Shown piece after piece: positions 29,829-40,384 of a DNA stretch of 64,000 bases. Origin of the DNA: Heterodera schachtii (Eukaryota > Nematoda > Chromadorea > Rhabditida > Heteroderidae). Numbering within the stretch: the first letter of the stretch is position 1; every line of letters begins with the position of its first letter. Location of the stretch: assembly GCA_023374025.1 (NCBI GenBank), contig SIJG01000052.1, positions 982,941 through 1,046,940 of the forward strand. The letters are read 5' to 3'. The position numbers were made by a program, and so were the translations under genes. Under the pieces are notes generated by a model, which made no database searches, was not told where the DNA came from, and was given only the letters and a program-made list of their open reading frames with translations.

Positions 29829-30581
29829 TTACATACTGGTGGTTGCGGCTTTAAGACTCACAAAAAATTCGTCGAGTGTTTTGTCAATGTCACCAAGGTC
29901 ATCCTTCTTTTCTTCTTCCGTCTTCACTTCAACAGTGTTCTGTTCCGCAACCGGTGCCGTGGCGGGCTTGTCTTGTACAGGGGCTGATTGTTGCTCTTGT
30001 TGTTGCTGCTTGTCGACAACTGCCACTTCAGCTGCCTTCTTTTGATCATCTCCCACCGGTTCCGAGAGCAGAATGTCACTGATCACTTTCATCGCAGTTT
30101 TGGCTTTTTTCCAACGGACCCCGTCCTGCACAGTGGTGTCCGCAATCAATCCGGCCTCCACCAATTCGAGCGCTGCTTTTGCCTTTCGCTTGAGGTCCCG
30201 TTCTTCGTCCACGCGTTGGGTTAACGGAATTTCACAGGACTCAGAGGGCAGGTCGCCGTATGGAAGGTTGAACACGCGCGACTTGTTCTTCAGTCGGAAG
30301 AAGCAGTGTCCGGGCAAGTCGTAGACGACGTCAAATGGCACGAACTGCACTTTGTCGATGCGCGTGCACCAAATCGTGACCCCCTCCTTCGTCACCATGG
30401 TGTCAACCTCCACCTCGGTAGCCTTGCATGAGCGGCATCGACCGCTCTCGTCAAACGGCAGGAATCGTGGAGTGGACAGACGGGGGCCGCTAATCGTCAG
30501 ACCCGATGTAGTTACAGTAATTTCCGCTTCGCCGATAATTTGTCGGAGCAAGCCCCGCTTGTCGTTCATGTTGATAGCCAT
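29829..30581 (-). CDS. Polinton Cys-cluster acidic protein (copy 3)
   Basis: 250 residues, intact. The cluster reads ESGRCRSCK, so the first Cys of units 1 and 2 is Ser here. Other substitutions are scattered, and the acidic Gln-rich C-terminus is kept. Confidence 0.75.
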   Translation of the reverse strand: MAINMNDKRGLLRQIIGEAEITVTTSGLTISGPRLSTPRFLPFDESGRCRSCKATEVEVDTMVTKEGVTIWCTRIDKVQFVPFDVVYDLPGHCFFRLKNKSRVFNLPYGDLPSESCEIPLTQRVDEERDLKRKAKAALELVEAGLIADTTVQDGVRWKKAKTAMKVISDILLSEPVGDDQKKAAEVAVVDKQQQQEQQSAPVQDKPATAPVAEQNTVEVKTEEEKKDDLGDIDKTLDEFFVSLKAATTSM

Positions 30582-30774
30582 TTTTGTCGGTAGAATTAAG
30601 AATGATTTGCGAAATTGAGCGGAAGTTCAAAAGTGTGCCGACTTTATATGTTTTCGTTCGACTAGGCTCCGCCCACTTTTCGACATCTCGGAGCTCCGCC
30701 CATTTTTCAGTTCGCAACGTTCACCCGCCCAAAACCACAATTCATTTGCAAAATTTTCAAAAAATTTTATCGCA
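30582..30774. promoter_or_regulatory. Bidirectional promoter (copy 3)
   Basis: Inverted counterpart of 8173-8371: a minus-strand TATAAAGT at 30641-30648 and two GC boxes (reading GCTCCGCCC on the plus strand) between the divergent starts. Confidence 0.5.
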
Positions 30775-31222
30775 ATGTCCACCCCAAGCAAATTCTCTCC
30801 GGCAAAAAGCTCCCCCATGAAAGAGGAGAACAATGATGGAAAAGCTGAGCTTCTGATTCCTTCCTTGAAAGCGCCCACCCGTAAGCAGCAATCAAAAAAT
30901 GTGGGAATGAATGGTGGGGTGGAGCAGCAGCCGTCAATGAAAAAGCGAAAAGTCGAGGATCGTGAGCTGTGGAAACTCGTCAAAGGGAAATACATGTTGG
31001 GCTTTTATTTGTGCGCAGGTATTTTTATTTTTATTTCCAATCAATAGTGAACCCAATTTTTTAGCTGATTGGAGCAAGCTCTACAACAACAAAGAAAGGG
31101 TCCGTCGCAATGAGAATGGTGAATTCACGCTGAGCTTTGATCTATGCGAAGAATGCGCTCTGGCCAATGTTCGGGCAACCGACATTTTGGCGCCGCCGAA
31201 ATCAAAGAAGCGCACCGAATGA
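30775..31222 (+). CDS. Polinton divergent gene with NLS-like motif (copy 3, one intron)
   Basis: Two exons, 30775-31018 and 31065-31222, in phase, 133 residues. The N-terminus (STPSKFSPAKSSPMKEE) is diverged, but KKRKVEDRELWKLVKGKYML and FDLCEECAL are conserved. The intron near the C-terminus is shared with units 1 and 2; the N-terminal intron of units 1 and 2 is absent here and the region reads straight through. Confidence 0.7.
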
Positions 31223-31459
31223 GAACCAATCAATCAATCAAAGTTCAAGGCGATACACACAAACATAACGGATCACAATTATTATGTTTATTTTTACGGT
31301 AAATAATTTAAATATATTTTTTCAATAATTAATATTGGGAGGAATACCATAAAGGGAGATTTAAGAGACTAGCAGCGAAATTTTAATAAAGTGCATAAAT
31401 TCGCGCACTCCTTGGCCCTATCACTCACACCTATCCATCCCATTTGATCAGTCCCTTCA
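31223..31459. other. Spacer right of Polinton copy 3
   Basis: AT-rich sequence after the last Polinton gene; it does not match the flank of units 1 and 2. No Polinton terminal repeat could be recognised. Confidence 0.4.
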
Positions 31460-32060
31460 CCCTGACGACAAGTCAAACACTTGTCGTCCCCCTCCACCGA
31501 ACGATCAATCACCCCCATTAACCACTCTTGACGAGTCAATTACCCCAAACCCTTTGAACACTCCCTACACCCTCACCCCCTCCCCCATACTCGCGATTTT
31601 TTCACTGACGACAACTCAACACTTGTCGTCCCCTTCACCGATCGATCAATCACCCTTAATTAATCATCTTGACAGGTCGATCACCCCACTCCAAACCCCT
31701 TGATCACTCCCGACACCCTGACGACAAGTCAACACTTGTCCCCTCAATCGGTCGATCAATCAACCAATTAATCACTATTGACAGGTCAACCACCCCAAAC
31801 CCTTTGACCACTCCTGACACCCTGACGACAAGTCAACACTTGTCGTCCCCCCTCCACCGGTCGATCAATCACCCCCAATTAATCACTCTTGACAGGTCGA
31901 TCACCCCAAACCCTTTGATCTCTTCCGACACCCCCTCCCCCCACACTCCCGCCCCCACACCTGTCAATCACTTTGATTGACAGGCGCGGCAAAGATCAAA
32001 GGAAAAAACACCCCCAATACCCTTTGGCTAGTGCGCGAAAATTTCGCGCCCTGACGACAA
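31460..32060. repeat. Minisatellite with palindromic GACGACAAGT core
   Basis: About four irregular units of 100-145 bp, with the core near 31464, 31607, 31720 and 31823 and a partial one at 32053. The best units carry GACGACAAGT facing ACTTGTCGTC around CAAC, a 10-bp hairpin, followed by CGATCAATCACCCC and CCCAAACCCTTTGA segments. Non-coding. Confidence 0.7.
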
Positions 32061-32287
32061 CTAGGGGAGGTTAACTACTAAAAATTAAACAAAAAACTTA
32101 TTTTTAATGCAATTTATATTTTTATTTGAAATAATTAAGAAATTATTAAATAAAAATAATGGTTGGCCTTCAGTAGGCACTAAGAATAGAAATAAATAAA
32201 ACATAATTTCTTCCTAATAATTATTTTTTCGAAATTTAAAAGGGAATTCCAAATAAATTTTTTTTTAATTTTTAAGTATAAAAACAA

Positions 32288-32458
32288 TTTGCAAGGACAT
32301 TCGCAATGTTTTCAAGGACAAATAATTCGAGTACTGGATTCGTAGCTCATTTGACAGCCAAATTTCGGCATTTTTCGATGAACTTGGCCTGCTGGTGTTG
32401 TGCTTGTAAAAGCTGGTCAATGTTTGATCGAAAAATTTTGTTTGAATTCACCCCCTTT
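32288..32458 (-). pseudogene. Relic of the secreted glycine-zipper family (copy B)
   Basis: Same deleted copy as at 26545-26715, carried inside direct repeat B. Confidence 0.6.
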
Positions 32459-32900
32459 TTAAAAAAATGTTTATTAAAAACCAATCTTTTAAATTATGGC
32501 AATTAGTGAAAGGGATTAAAATGGAAAAATTATTTGTTATGGGCAAAAGCAAGATGACTGTTCCCATTTGATTATTCATCAATTTTCTTCATATTACGCG
32601 TTGAACAATTGATGGGACATTGTTTGCCACTAAAAAAATAATTTTTAATTTCAAATAATTTTGCATTAAAATATTAAAATTTGATACAATAGTTAGAATT
32701 TTTTAATAAAAAAATATTAATTTTCAAAACTTTTCGTTAATTTACAAAAAGTCAACGAAAATAAAAAAATTGCTTTCCTGCATAAACTTTAATTTGTTAA
32801 TTTTCTTGAAACTAAATTATTAGTAAATAAGATTTAGTGATTTTTTATTTAAGTTTAGTATTTCAAAAAAAAAAATTCATTCAGTGTAAAAAAAAAAGAG

Positions 32901-33900
32901 GTGTACCGACATTTGCGCCTCGACATTTGCGCCGCCCTACAAAACCATTTGCACCGTTCATTCAGATTTTAAAATAATCCAAAAATTTTTTAATTTAAAC
33001 TAAGACCTAATGTGGCTTATTAATAGGGCTGGGATTTTTAGGCAAATGCCTAAAATTTTTGCGCACTTAATACGCACAGATAAGCACGAAAAACGCATTT
33101 TCCGCTTGGTTTGGGGTGTCTTCGATGATTTTTATAATGCCTAACTTTGCCTATTTCGGAGTTTTTGTGCTTAATGCCTAAATGCCTATTTTTATGCCTA
33201 TTTCGCCAATTTGGGCGCCTATTTTCAGTGTTTTCGAAAAAATCCTTAATAAAAATGCAATAAAAACGAAAAATACACCCCTAAGAATCGGCCTGAAAAA
33301 ATTTCAGAAAATACACCCCTAAGAATTGAAAAAATTTCACAAAATTTGATCCCCAAAATTTAATTATTTTTCTTGATAAAAATTTTTGGTTTAAAAATTT
33401 TCCTTATTCGAAAAACTTTAAAACAATTGAAATATAAGCAAAAAAAAAAGTGTTTTGATTAATTTTTACGTGTTTTCCTACCTAAAAAGAGTTAATAAAA
33501 AAATTTTATTTGCATTTTTAGTGCCTATTTGAGGATTTTTGTTCCTTTTTAATGCCTATTTTGCGATTTTTTCTGCCTATTTTGGTGCCTATTTCGCGAT
33601 TTTTTGTGCCTAAAAATCCCAGCCCTACTTATTAATCTTGATATTTTGTTTTCCTTAGCATCTCATATTTGTCTTTGCTGCTGATGCATTCAGTGATAAA
33701 AAAAAACAAAGAATTAGGAATCCATTGTTTCGATTAGTTTTTGCATTTCTTTTAATTGCTTTTTTGTTATTGCACACTAATTTGAGTAAAACTCGTTGAA
33801 AAATATTTTAAAGTATATTTTTGACTGAGCGGCGCAATGTCCATTTTTGCTTATACGGCGCAAATGTTCACGGCGCAAATACCGCGGCGCAAAAATCTCA
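32901..33900. mobile_element. Older element with TTTGCGCC inverted termini, interrupted by a MITE
   Basis: The left side has CATTTGCGCC repeated three times near 32910-32955; the right side near 33830-33895 has the complementary GGCGCAAAT repeats. The TAGGGCTGGG MITE sits inside. Ends and target duplication could not be fixed, so boundaries are approximate. Confidence 0.4.
33024..33627. mobile_element. hAT-like MITE, TAGGGCTGGG family (copy B)
   Basis: 604 bp, same termini and the same 8-bp duplication CTTATTAA (33016-33023 and 33628-33635) as copy A, as expected because it was duplicated with its surroundings. Confidence 0.85.
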
Positions 33901-34110
33901 ACACGAAAAAAGTATGGTCTAAAAATTCTGATTTAAGATTTTTGAAATTTTATAACCCAATTCTTTTATACCGTTGCAGAGCCATTTACGAAATTATATA
34001 TGTTACTGTTTACCTACCACTTGGCGTGTTTAAGAAACGCAAATTTATATAATGAAAATTTCACATAATAAAATTTTCGTCTGAATTTTTAAATTTTGAA
34101 TGTTCCTTAA

Positions 34111-34410
34111 TTAGTTTTTGCCATTTAATAGTCCACCATTGTCCATTTGTCCTCCACAGTTGGGCACATAAACGAGCATCCAAAAGCCATGGTCTGACAG
34201 CCGAAAGAACATTTTCATTTTTGCCAGGACGGCATTGATCGCCTGCGGCGATTTGGTGGTGCCATTGCTGTTGAGCCCGTCGTCATCAGCAGTTGTGCCA
34301 GCAGCAGTTGTGATCAAATTTGGCGTGATGATCTGCGAAGTGATCATCGGGCACCAGCCATTTGCAGCTGCCATTTCAGTGGCTGATGCCGATGGACAAA
34401 ACTGTGCCGA
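34111..34410 (-). CDS. Possible exon of an unrecognised gene
   Basis: A minus-strand frame with markedly higher GC than its surroundings. From an acceptor-like CGGCACAG near 34410 it reads FCPSASATEMAAANGWCPM and ends SDHGFWMLVYVPNCGGQ before a stop at 34111. Base composition and ordinary amino-acid content favour a real exon, but no partner exon was fixed. Function unknown. Confidence 0.35.
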   Translation of the reverse strand, partial: SAQFCPSASATEMAAANGWCPMITSQIITPNLITTAAGTTADDDGLNSNGTTKSPQAINAVLAKMKMFFRLSDHGFWMLVYVPNCGGQMDNGGLLNGKN

Positions 34411-34762
34411 ATTTAAATTTTATTACATTTGTTGTTGATTAATTAATCAGGGCGATTGAATAAAAAAGGCAAAATAAATGCCAAAAATTAAAAAAACCTC
34501 AATAAATATGTGAATTTCTCAAAAAATCTCATTCTTTATCCATTTCGCTAGCACAATTACAAACTAAAATCATTTATATGCTTTTTATATGTGTTGTGTA
34601 TTTGGCTAAGCTTAGACTCCGACGTGCCTTATTTAATTCCAACTTTCACGAAATATTAACTTTTTCAAATGTCCAACAAGGGGAATGCGATTGGTTTATT
34701 TTTGTTAAAGAATTAAGCAAAAGGAAAAGGATGTAAAGTAAAGTAAATAGGTTAAGAGTAAG

Positions 34763-35047
34763 ATGAGTAAGGGTCAGGATGAGAATGGGAAAAGAATGGT
34801 TAAAAGCGAGAGGCAATTGGTGAGCTTAAATACTGACATAATGGGAGGGGCCAAGCGAGTGACATTACAAATGGTTGGCCAAAGAGAAATGGGAAAACAG
34901 GTCAAATTGAGTGATGGATTTGTGGATGAAATGGCAAAGGAAATGTTTTGGGGCAAAAATGAGAAAAGGGAAAATGTCCGAAAAATCCAAAATGAAAACC
35001 AAACTGAATCGAAACCCAACAATATGCTAAAAATTCGCTCGAATTGA
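34763..35047 (+). CDS. Doubtful hydrophilic 94-aa frame
   Basis: Starts MSKGQDENGKRMVKSE and is rich in K, E, N and Q, with no domain recognised and no splice sites evident. It may be a host gene fragment or chance. Confidence 0.2.
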   Translation: MSKGQDENGKRMVKSERQLVSLNTDIMGGAKRVTLQMVGQREMGKQVKLSDGFVDEMAKEMFWGKNEKRENVRKIQNENQTESKPNNMLKIRSN

Positions 35048-35408
35048 ATAAAAATTATAAAAATGTTATTTGTGAGCTCTTTCATGCGACAAATATTCTC
35101 AAAAAACATTTTAAAAATATAAACCCGAACACTGCTAATAATAATTTGGCAAAAGCTTTCCTAATTAAATATTCTAATTTGTTGTCGTCAATTGCTCTTC
35201 GAAACTGTTGAAATAGGCAAATAGGCGCGTTGGCATTAAACACAAAAAGTCCAAAATAGGGGAGCCCCAAACTTAAGCTAAAAACTCATTCTAATAATTT
35301 CAGCTCGCAATTAATTAACCACTACTAATCAAATTCGACTATCTTCGAAATTCAGACGAAAACACCGAAAATTTTGTTTAAATAAAAAAATAGTATTAAA
35401 AATATTAA
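35048..35408. other. AT-rich spacer
   Basis: No supported gene. A downstream exon of the minus-strand secreted frame could lie here (an acceptor-like TTTTTAG precedes CTTAAGTTTGGGG on the minus strand near 35275), but nothing decides it. Confidence 0.35.
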
Positions 35409-35606
35409 TTAATTAATTAACACCTTTTGCAGCAGCGTTTTTCGCACTTTTTCATCCTTAAATGCCGCACTTTTTGTGCATGTCAGCACCAAACATCGTT
35501 CATCGGCACCACCAATTTGAGGCGGTAATGGCGGATCATTTTCTTTTTCCCCAAAACAATTGGGAAAAATTGCAGAAAATAATACAATTAGGACAAAAAA
35601 TTGCAT
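35409..35606 (-). CDS. Small secreted protein, probable first exon
   Basis: 65 codons starting MQFFVLIVLFSAIFPNCFG, a clear signal peptide, followed by a short mature part with two Cys (ERCLVLTCTKS). A GTGTTA donor-like site after CAAAAG near 35420 suggests that further exons may follow. No family recognised; it joins the other small secreted genes of this region. Confidence 0.4.
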   Translation of the reverse strand: MQFFVLIVLFSAIFPNCFGEKENDPPLPPQIGGADERCLVLTCTKSAAFKDEKVRKTLLQKVLIN

Positions 35607-35739
35607 TTCTTTAATTTAATTAAAAAATATCTGTTAAACTGATAACCACGAAATTCGAAATTCTTACTGCTTGTGACATATCATTTGGCGTGTGTTTAGG
35701 AAGTTTTGCGAAACAGTGGTTTATACCACTATTATCTCA

Positions 35740-36240
35740 TGAGTAGAGACCGACTAAAAGGCACCAAAATTGTGAAAAAGGCACGAAAATCCCGAAAAAG
35801 GCATGAAAACAGGCATTAAAGTTTTTTATTAAGGATTTTCAGGGAGCGAAACACGTAAAACTTAATCAAAAGCTTAATTTTTGGTCTTATTAAATATTTC
35901 ATAATTTTTTTTTCGAATAAGGAAAATTTTAAACCTAAATTTTTTTATCAAGAAAAAATAATTATATTTTAGGGAATCAGTTTTTTTGAAAAATTGTTCA
36001 GTTCTTAGTGGTTTATTTTCAGAATTTTTTTTGGGTCATTTCTTAGGGGTGTATTTTTATTGCATTTTTCTTAAGGATTTTTTTTTGTGAAAATCCTGAA
36101 AAAGGCGACGAAATAGGCACAAAATTAGCAAATATGCATTAAGCACAAAAAGTCCAAAATAGGCAAAGTTAGGCATTATAAAAGTCATCGTTGAAACGCC
36201 AAACAAAGGAAAACACCCAATCTCGACTTTGTTAAGTTAT
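35740..36240. mobile_element. Decayed relative of the TAGGGCTGGG MITE, inverted
   Basis: Read in reverse it shares several landmarks with 27281-27884: ATAATGCCTAACTTTGCCTA, TTTTTGTGCTTAATGC, and the block TTAGGGGTGTATTTTTATTG. Termini are eroded. Confidence 0.5.
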
Positions 36241-36519
36241 TAAAATGGGTTAATAATTATGGGACCCATAATGTGCCATGGCATGCAACTAATAAATTTT
36301 GCAGGTAAATTAATTTATTGTTTAAATTTTCTCTTATTTATAAGTAAATAAATACATAAAATTAAGTGATTGTGTTTTAATTGTTAAACTAGCGGGTGCG
36401 TGAACCGTCGGGTCTGGGCATGGGAAAAAGCGCTTCGCGCTTCTTGAGCTTCGCTACCTAGGCTGTTCACGGGGGAAGAGGTACAACCACGGGTGGGAGA
36501 GGTACAATTACGGTTTTTT

Positions 36520-37060
36520 CAGGGATTTTTAGGCCGCTTCGCGGCCTCGAACGGCACTTCGCGCCCGTTTTTAAAATTAGTTGAACCTTTTCGGCCGCTT
36601 CGCGGCCTCATACGGGCGCTTCGCGCCCGTTTTCAAAATTTAGTTGAACCTTTTCGGCCGCTTCGCGGCCTCATACGGGCGCCTCGCGCCCGTTTTTCAA
36701 ATTTTGTTGAGCCTTTTCGGCCGCTTCGCGGCCTCATACGGGCGCTTCGCGCCCGTTTTATCTTGTTGAGCGATGACGGGCGCTTCGCGCCCGTTTTTAA
36801 AATTTAGTTGAACCTTTTCGGCCGCTTCGCGGCCTCATACGGGCGCTTCGCGCCCGTTTTTAAAATTTTAGTTGAACCTTTTCGGCCGCTTCGCGGCCTC
36901 ATACGGGCGCCTCGCGCCCGTTTTTCAAATTTTGTTGGGCCTTTTCGGCCGCTTCGCGGCCTCATACGGGCGCTTCGCGCCCGTTTTATCTTGTTGAGCG
37001 ATGACGGGCGCTTCGCTCCCGTTTTTAAATTTTGGTGGGCCTTTTCGGCCGCTTCATATA
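36520..37060. repeat. Hairpin minisatellite (GGCCGCTTCGCGGCC / GGGCGCTTCGCGCCC)
   Basis: About eight tandem units of roughly 65-85 bp. Most units contain two perfect 6-bp-stem palindromes with TTC loops: GGCCGC-TTC-GCGGCC and GGGCGC-TTC-GCGCCC, separated by CTCATAC and AT-rich linkers. Longer order is visible: the block around 36640-36790 repeats at 36880-37020. Frames on both strands through it are by-products of the repeat. Confidence 0.85.
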
Positions 37061-37214
37061 ACAAATAAGAAAATGCTTTGAATTTACAATGATTGAGTAT
37101 TACTGCATTGAAAATAACTTTTTGACAATTTCTAATTAAAAAAAACAAAAATTCTTTTAAATAATTAAAAACATTGAAAATAACACAAAAATGTATATTT
37201 TATTGATAAAATAT

Positions 37215-37510
37215 TTATTCTATTTCCAGTTGTGATTAGAAGAGATACCACAGTGATAGAAGAGGTGCAACAGTGATTAGAAGAGGTACAAAAGTGATTA
37301 AAAAAGGTACAACAGAGATAAGAAGAGGTACAACAGTGATTAGAAGAGGTATAACAGTTATTAAAAGAGGTACAACAGAGATAAAAAGAGGTACAACAGT
37401 GAAAAAAAGAGGTACAATAGTGATGAGAAGAGGTACAGCAGTGATTAGAAGTTGTATAATAATGATTAGAAGAGGTACAACGGTGATTAGAAGAGGTACA
37501 AAAATGCATT
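37215..37510. repeat. 21-bp minisatellite
   Basis: About fourteen imperfect units of GTGATTAGAAGAGGTACAACA. Because the unit is a multiple of three, it stays open on both strands (heptads such as TVIRRGT on plus and CTSSNHC on minus). No start context, signal or flanking exon supports a gene. Confidence 0.8.
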
Positions 37511-37519
37511 ATTAATTTT

Positions 37520-40051
37520 TAATAATTGTAAATTAATTCTTATTTTTATTAATAAAAAAAACTGAAGCTTATAATAATTTAAATTTATTTAAAGTGAAAT
37601 AAAATTAATTTCTCACAAATTCAATTTAAAAAATATATGAAATTCTTTAATTAAACAAAAAATTAATTTTAAAAATTTTTTCACAAAAAAAAAATAATTT
37701 AAATTAAAAAATTAATATTTTAAAAACAAACACTCTTTTAAATTAATTAAAAACATATAAAAATAAGCAAAAAATAAATAGAAAAATAATATACACCGCC
37801 CGGCTTTGAACTTTCACCCCTCCCAAAAAAATGATGACCCAGAATCCCCAATCACACAGGGATTCTTAGGTCTTAAGTATGTCAGAAGTAAAATCTGATC
37901 ACGTATTCGTGATCAGCGTCCTAAATTGACCCTAAAGACATATTTTTGGAAGATTTTTGTTGAAAAAATTTTTTCACTCAAAAATCCTGGTCACCCCCCT
38001 TTGGTCCCGAATCCCAAAATCACTTTTATTTTTATAACAATTTTTAAAAAAGTGATAAAAATTTAAATAAATTTTATCTTTTAGAGCAAAAAATTGCGGA
38101 TTTTTGTAGTATTTTAATTTTCCAGAATGACTTTTCAGAACTGAGTTATAAAAAAATTTCTGAAAAATCGAATTTTTCCAGAAATTCTGGAATAACTTTT
38201 TTCTTTTTAGAGATAGAAATATCAAATAAATCCCATAAAATTCTCCTTATTTTTTGCTATTTTTAATGTTTTATTTCATTAAAATTTATCAACCCTTCGA
38301 TTTGTTATGAATTTTCAAAAATTAGCTCAAAATCTCGAGGGCCAAAAAATTGCCAAAAAATAAAGAATTTTTAAAAAATTCCAAAAAATATGAAACTGAA
38401 AATTAACATCATATTCGTGCTCAGCACCATAAATTACCCCAGAAAAATATTTTTGACCACTATTTTCCTCCGAAAAAAAATTCCGGAAAATTTCTAGGGG
38501 GCCTAGCTCGAAAATTTTTGAAAATTTCCGCCCATATAGCACACCGTTCGATAGAGCTCAAAAAGCTCTACAATTTTGCTCTAAGCCAATTTTTGGCTAA
38601 AACCGACTCCTGACGAGTTATGGGCCCGGGACTCAAATGTCCCGCTCAGGCCAAAAATTTTTTCTATTTCCGAGAAAAAATCAAAATTTTTTCGAAAAAA
38701 ATACCATTCGATAGAGCTCGAAAAACTGTTGCTTGAAAGTGGTCTCCGTTTTTCTGGGAAAAATCGGCTAAAAATCCTAAAATTCAAAAACTGAAAAACC
38801 GAATTTTAGGCCTAACTCGAAAATTTTTGAAAATTTTCGAAATTTTAAAATTTGGAAAAATCATGCTCATTGAGCTCTACAATATGTCTGCTGGCATCCC
38901 CTGGCTTAGTTCAAACCCTAATGAGTTATTCGCTCGGTACTGAACCGGACAATGTTGGTACTGAAAAAGTTCACGAACCTACAGCCTTCCCTATTAGAGA
39001 TAAAAGCCTGGAATTTTTTTTGATTTTTAGAAAACACTTCAACTTAGGTCCCTACCAGCGGAAACTTTTTGATTAGAGTTTCCGAAAAAAAGTTATGGGC
39101 CCTCAACTGCAAGCAAAATTACGTTTTTAATCCCTGGGACTCAGTTGGCCATCGGACCGGAAAATCCGTATTTTTCCCGGATGCCCCGTCCCAGGGTGCA
39201 TAAGTATGCAAAATTTCAGATTCCTACCTATTCCCGATCCCGAGAAATCGGTTTTAGCAACGAAACCCCTTGTCGATATAACATATATTGAATTTAAATA
39301 AATAATGTAATTTACGAGATCTTACTGGAATGAATGTGAATTTATCGTTGTGTTGACTAATTATTAACCATTTGTGCTGAACGAAACATATGATAAATTG
39401 TTTTGCTGAATGAAAATCTAGATCAAATCAATCCAATCGCAAGATCGAAAACAAAACTAATAAAAGTATTCCATCATTTTTGCAAAAAAAAAGAAAGAAA
39501 AAATTCGAAGACATTTTGAAATTATATAATTAATTAATTTAGTTATCCTCAAATATGTAGGTGATATGTTATACAAAAACCAGTTTTTTAGGTGACAATT
39601 TCTTAGAAATTTAAAATTTTTCTAATAAAACCCAACGAAATACGAGAATAAAAACTTGATAGTGTAAAAAGGATTCAGAAATAAAATTTACTCTGATTAT
39701 TAATGTAAAATTTTTAAATATTATTTTTTTAATTAATATTTTGTAATTTATTTTTTATTTTCATTTAAAACACCCCTAGTATTATCTTAATTCGTAATTT
39801 AAAAAAATTTTTAATATCATTTTCTTTTCTCTTGGAAAAACTTTGTAATATGATCCATGCTTTAGCTGCTTTTGTTTCTTTTTTCCTATATAATGATAGA
39901 CGCCTTTTTTCTTTATAAAATACCAGCAAATAGATTTTTATTTGTTCACTTTTTATTTTGTTTAATCTTTGCTTTTTTTTTATTATGTTTTATCAAATTT
40001 AAATGAATTTAATTAAAATTAAAAAAATAATTATTTTTATTTCCTAAGGCA
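37520..40051. other. AT-rich intergenic region, repeat-derived in part
   Basis: No supported gene. The part from about 37800 to 39270 is less AT-rich and contains recurring phrases such as TTCGATAGAGCTC (near 38549 and 38707) and repeated GAAAATTTTTGAAAATTT, suggesting an old transposon, but no termini were found. Confidence 0.4.
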
Positions 40052-40384
40052 ATGTGTAGTGTAAAATTTGGCATTTTATTTCTTCTGCTACTGACAATTT
40101 TGCCGTTCATATTTGGAAATGACAAAACAAATTTGCCGGTTGAGAAACTGACAGCACGACAAATTCGATCAGAAAAACCAATTAACGGGTAAAAAAGAGG
40201 CAATTAACGGACAAATTTTGGAACTTTGTTTTTTTTACTTTTTAAATTTAGAAAGTATCGTCGCCGTGTCCGTCGTCGTGGCATCCTAAAAGGGGCAGTG
40301 ATCGGCGCCACAATTGGCGCCGGCGCGGCACTGTTGTCCAACGCATTCAGTGGGCATCACGATTATTACGGCTTTAATGGATGA
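40052..40384 (+). CDS. Secreted precursor with Arg run and glycine zipper, member 1
   Basis: Two exons, 40052-40188 and 40252-40384, in phase, 89 residues. The signal peptide is MCSVKFGILFLLLLTILPFI, ending near FGND. After a short propeptide-like part, exon 2 starts with a basic run (KYRRRVRRRG) followed by GILKGAVIGATIGAGAALL, a GxxxGxxxG glycine zipper, and SNAFSGHHDYYGFNG. The basic run could be a furin-type cleavage site releasing a 30-residue peptide, or a charged flank of a membrane-inserting helix. It has the same exon layout as the gene at 41631. Family not recognised; secreted peptide function is an inference. Confidence 0.7.

Larger units (their letters stand above)
32214..33741. 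repeat. Long direct repeat, copy B (1528 bp)
   Basis: Partner of 26471-27998. To its right the sequence continues (to about 33900) with more TTGCGCC-type repeats that pair with those inside the repeat, so copy B looks like the original location. Confidence 0.85.

Noticed and set aside
26471..33741. LTRs of a retroelement
   Set aside because: The 1528-bp direct repeats lack TG...CA ends, primer site and target duplication, and the DNA between them is an inverted Polinton piece plus a minisatellite.
36493..37148. Arg/Phe-rich repeat proteins on both strands
   Set aside because: Both are translations of the hairpin minisatellite; no start context or splice sites.
37165..37515. Heptad repeat proteins on both strands, or a CRISPR-like array
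   Set aside because: A 21-bp minisatellite without unique spacers; the frames are open only because the unit length is divisible by three.
40009..40203. Minus-strand 64-aa frame
   Set aside because: Shadow of the spliced plus-strand secreted gene at 40052-40384.
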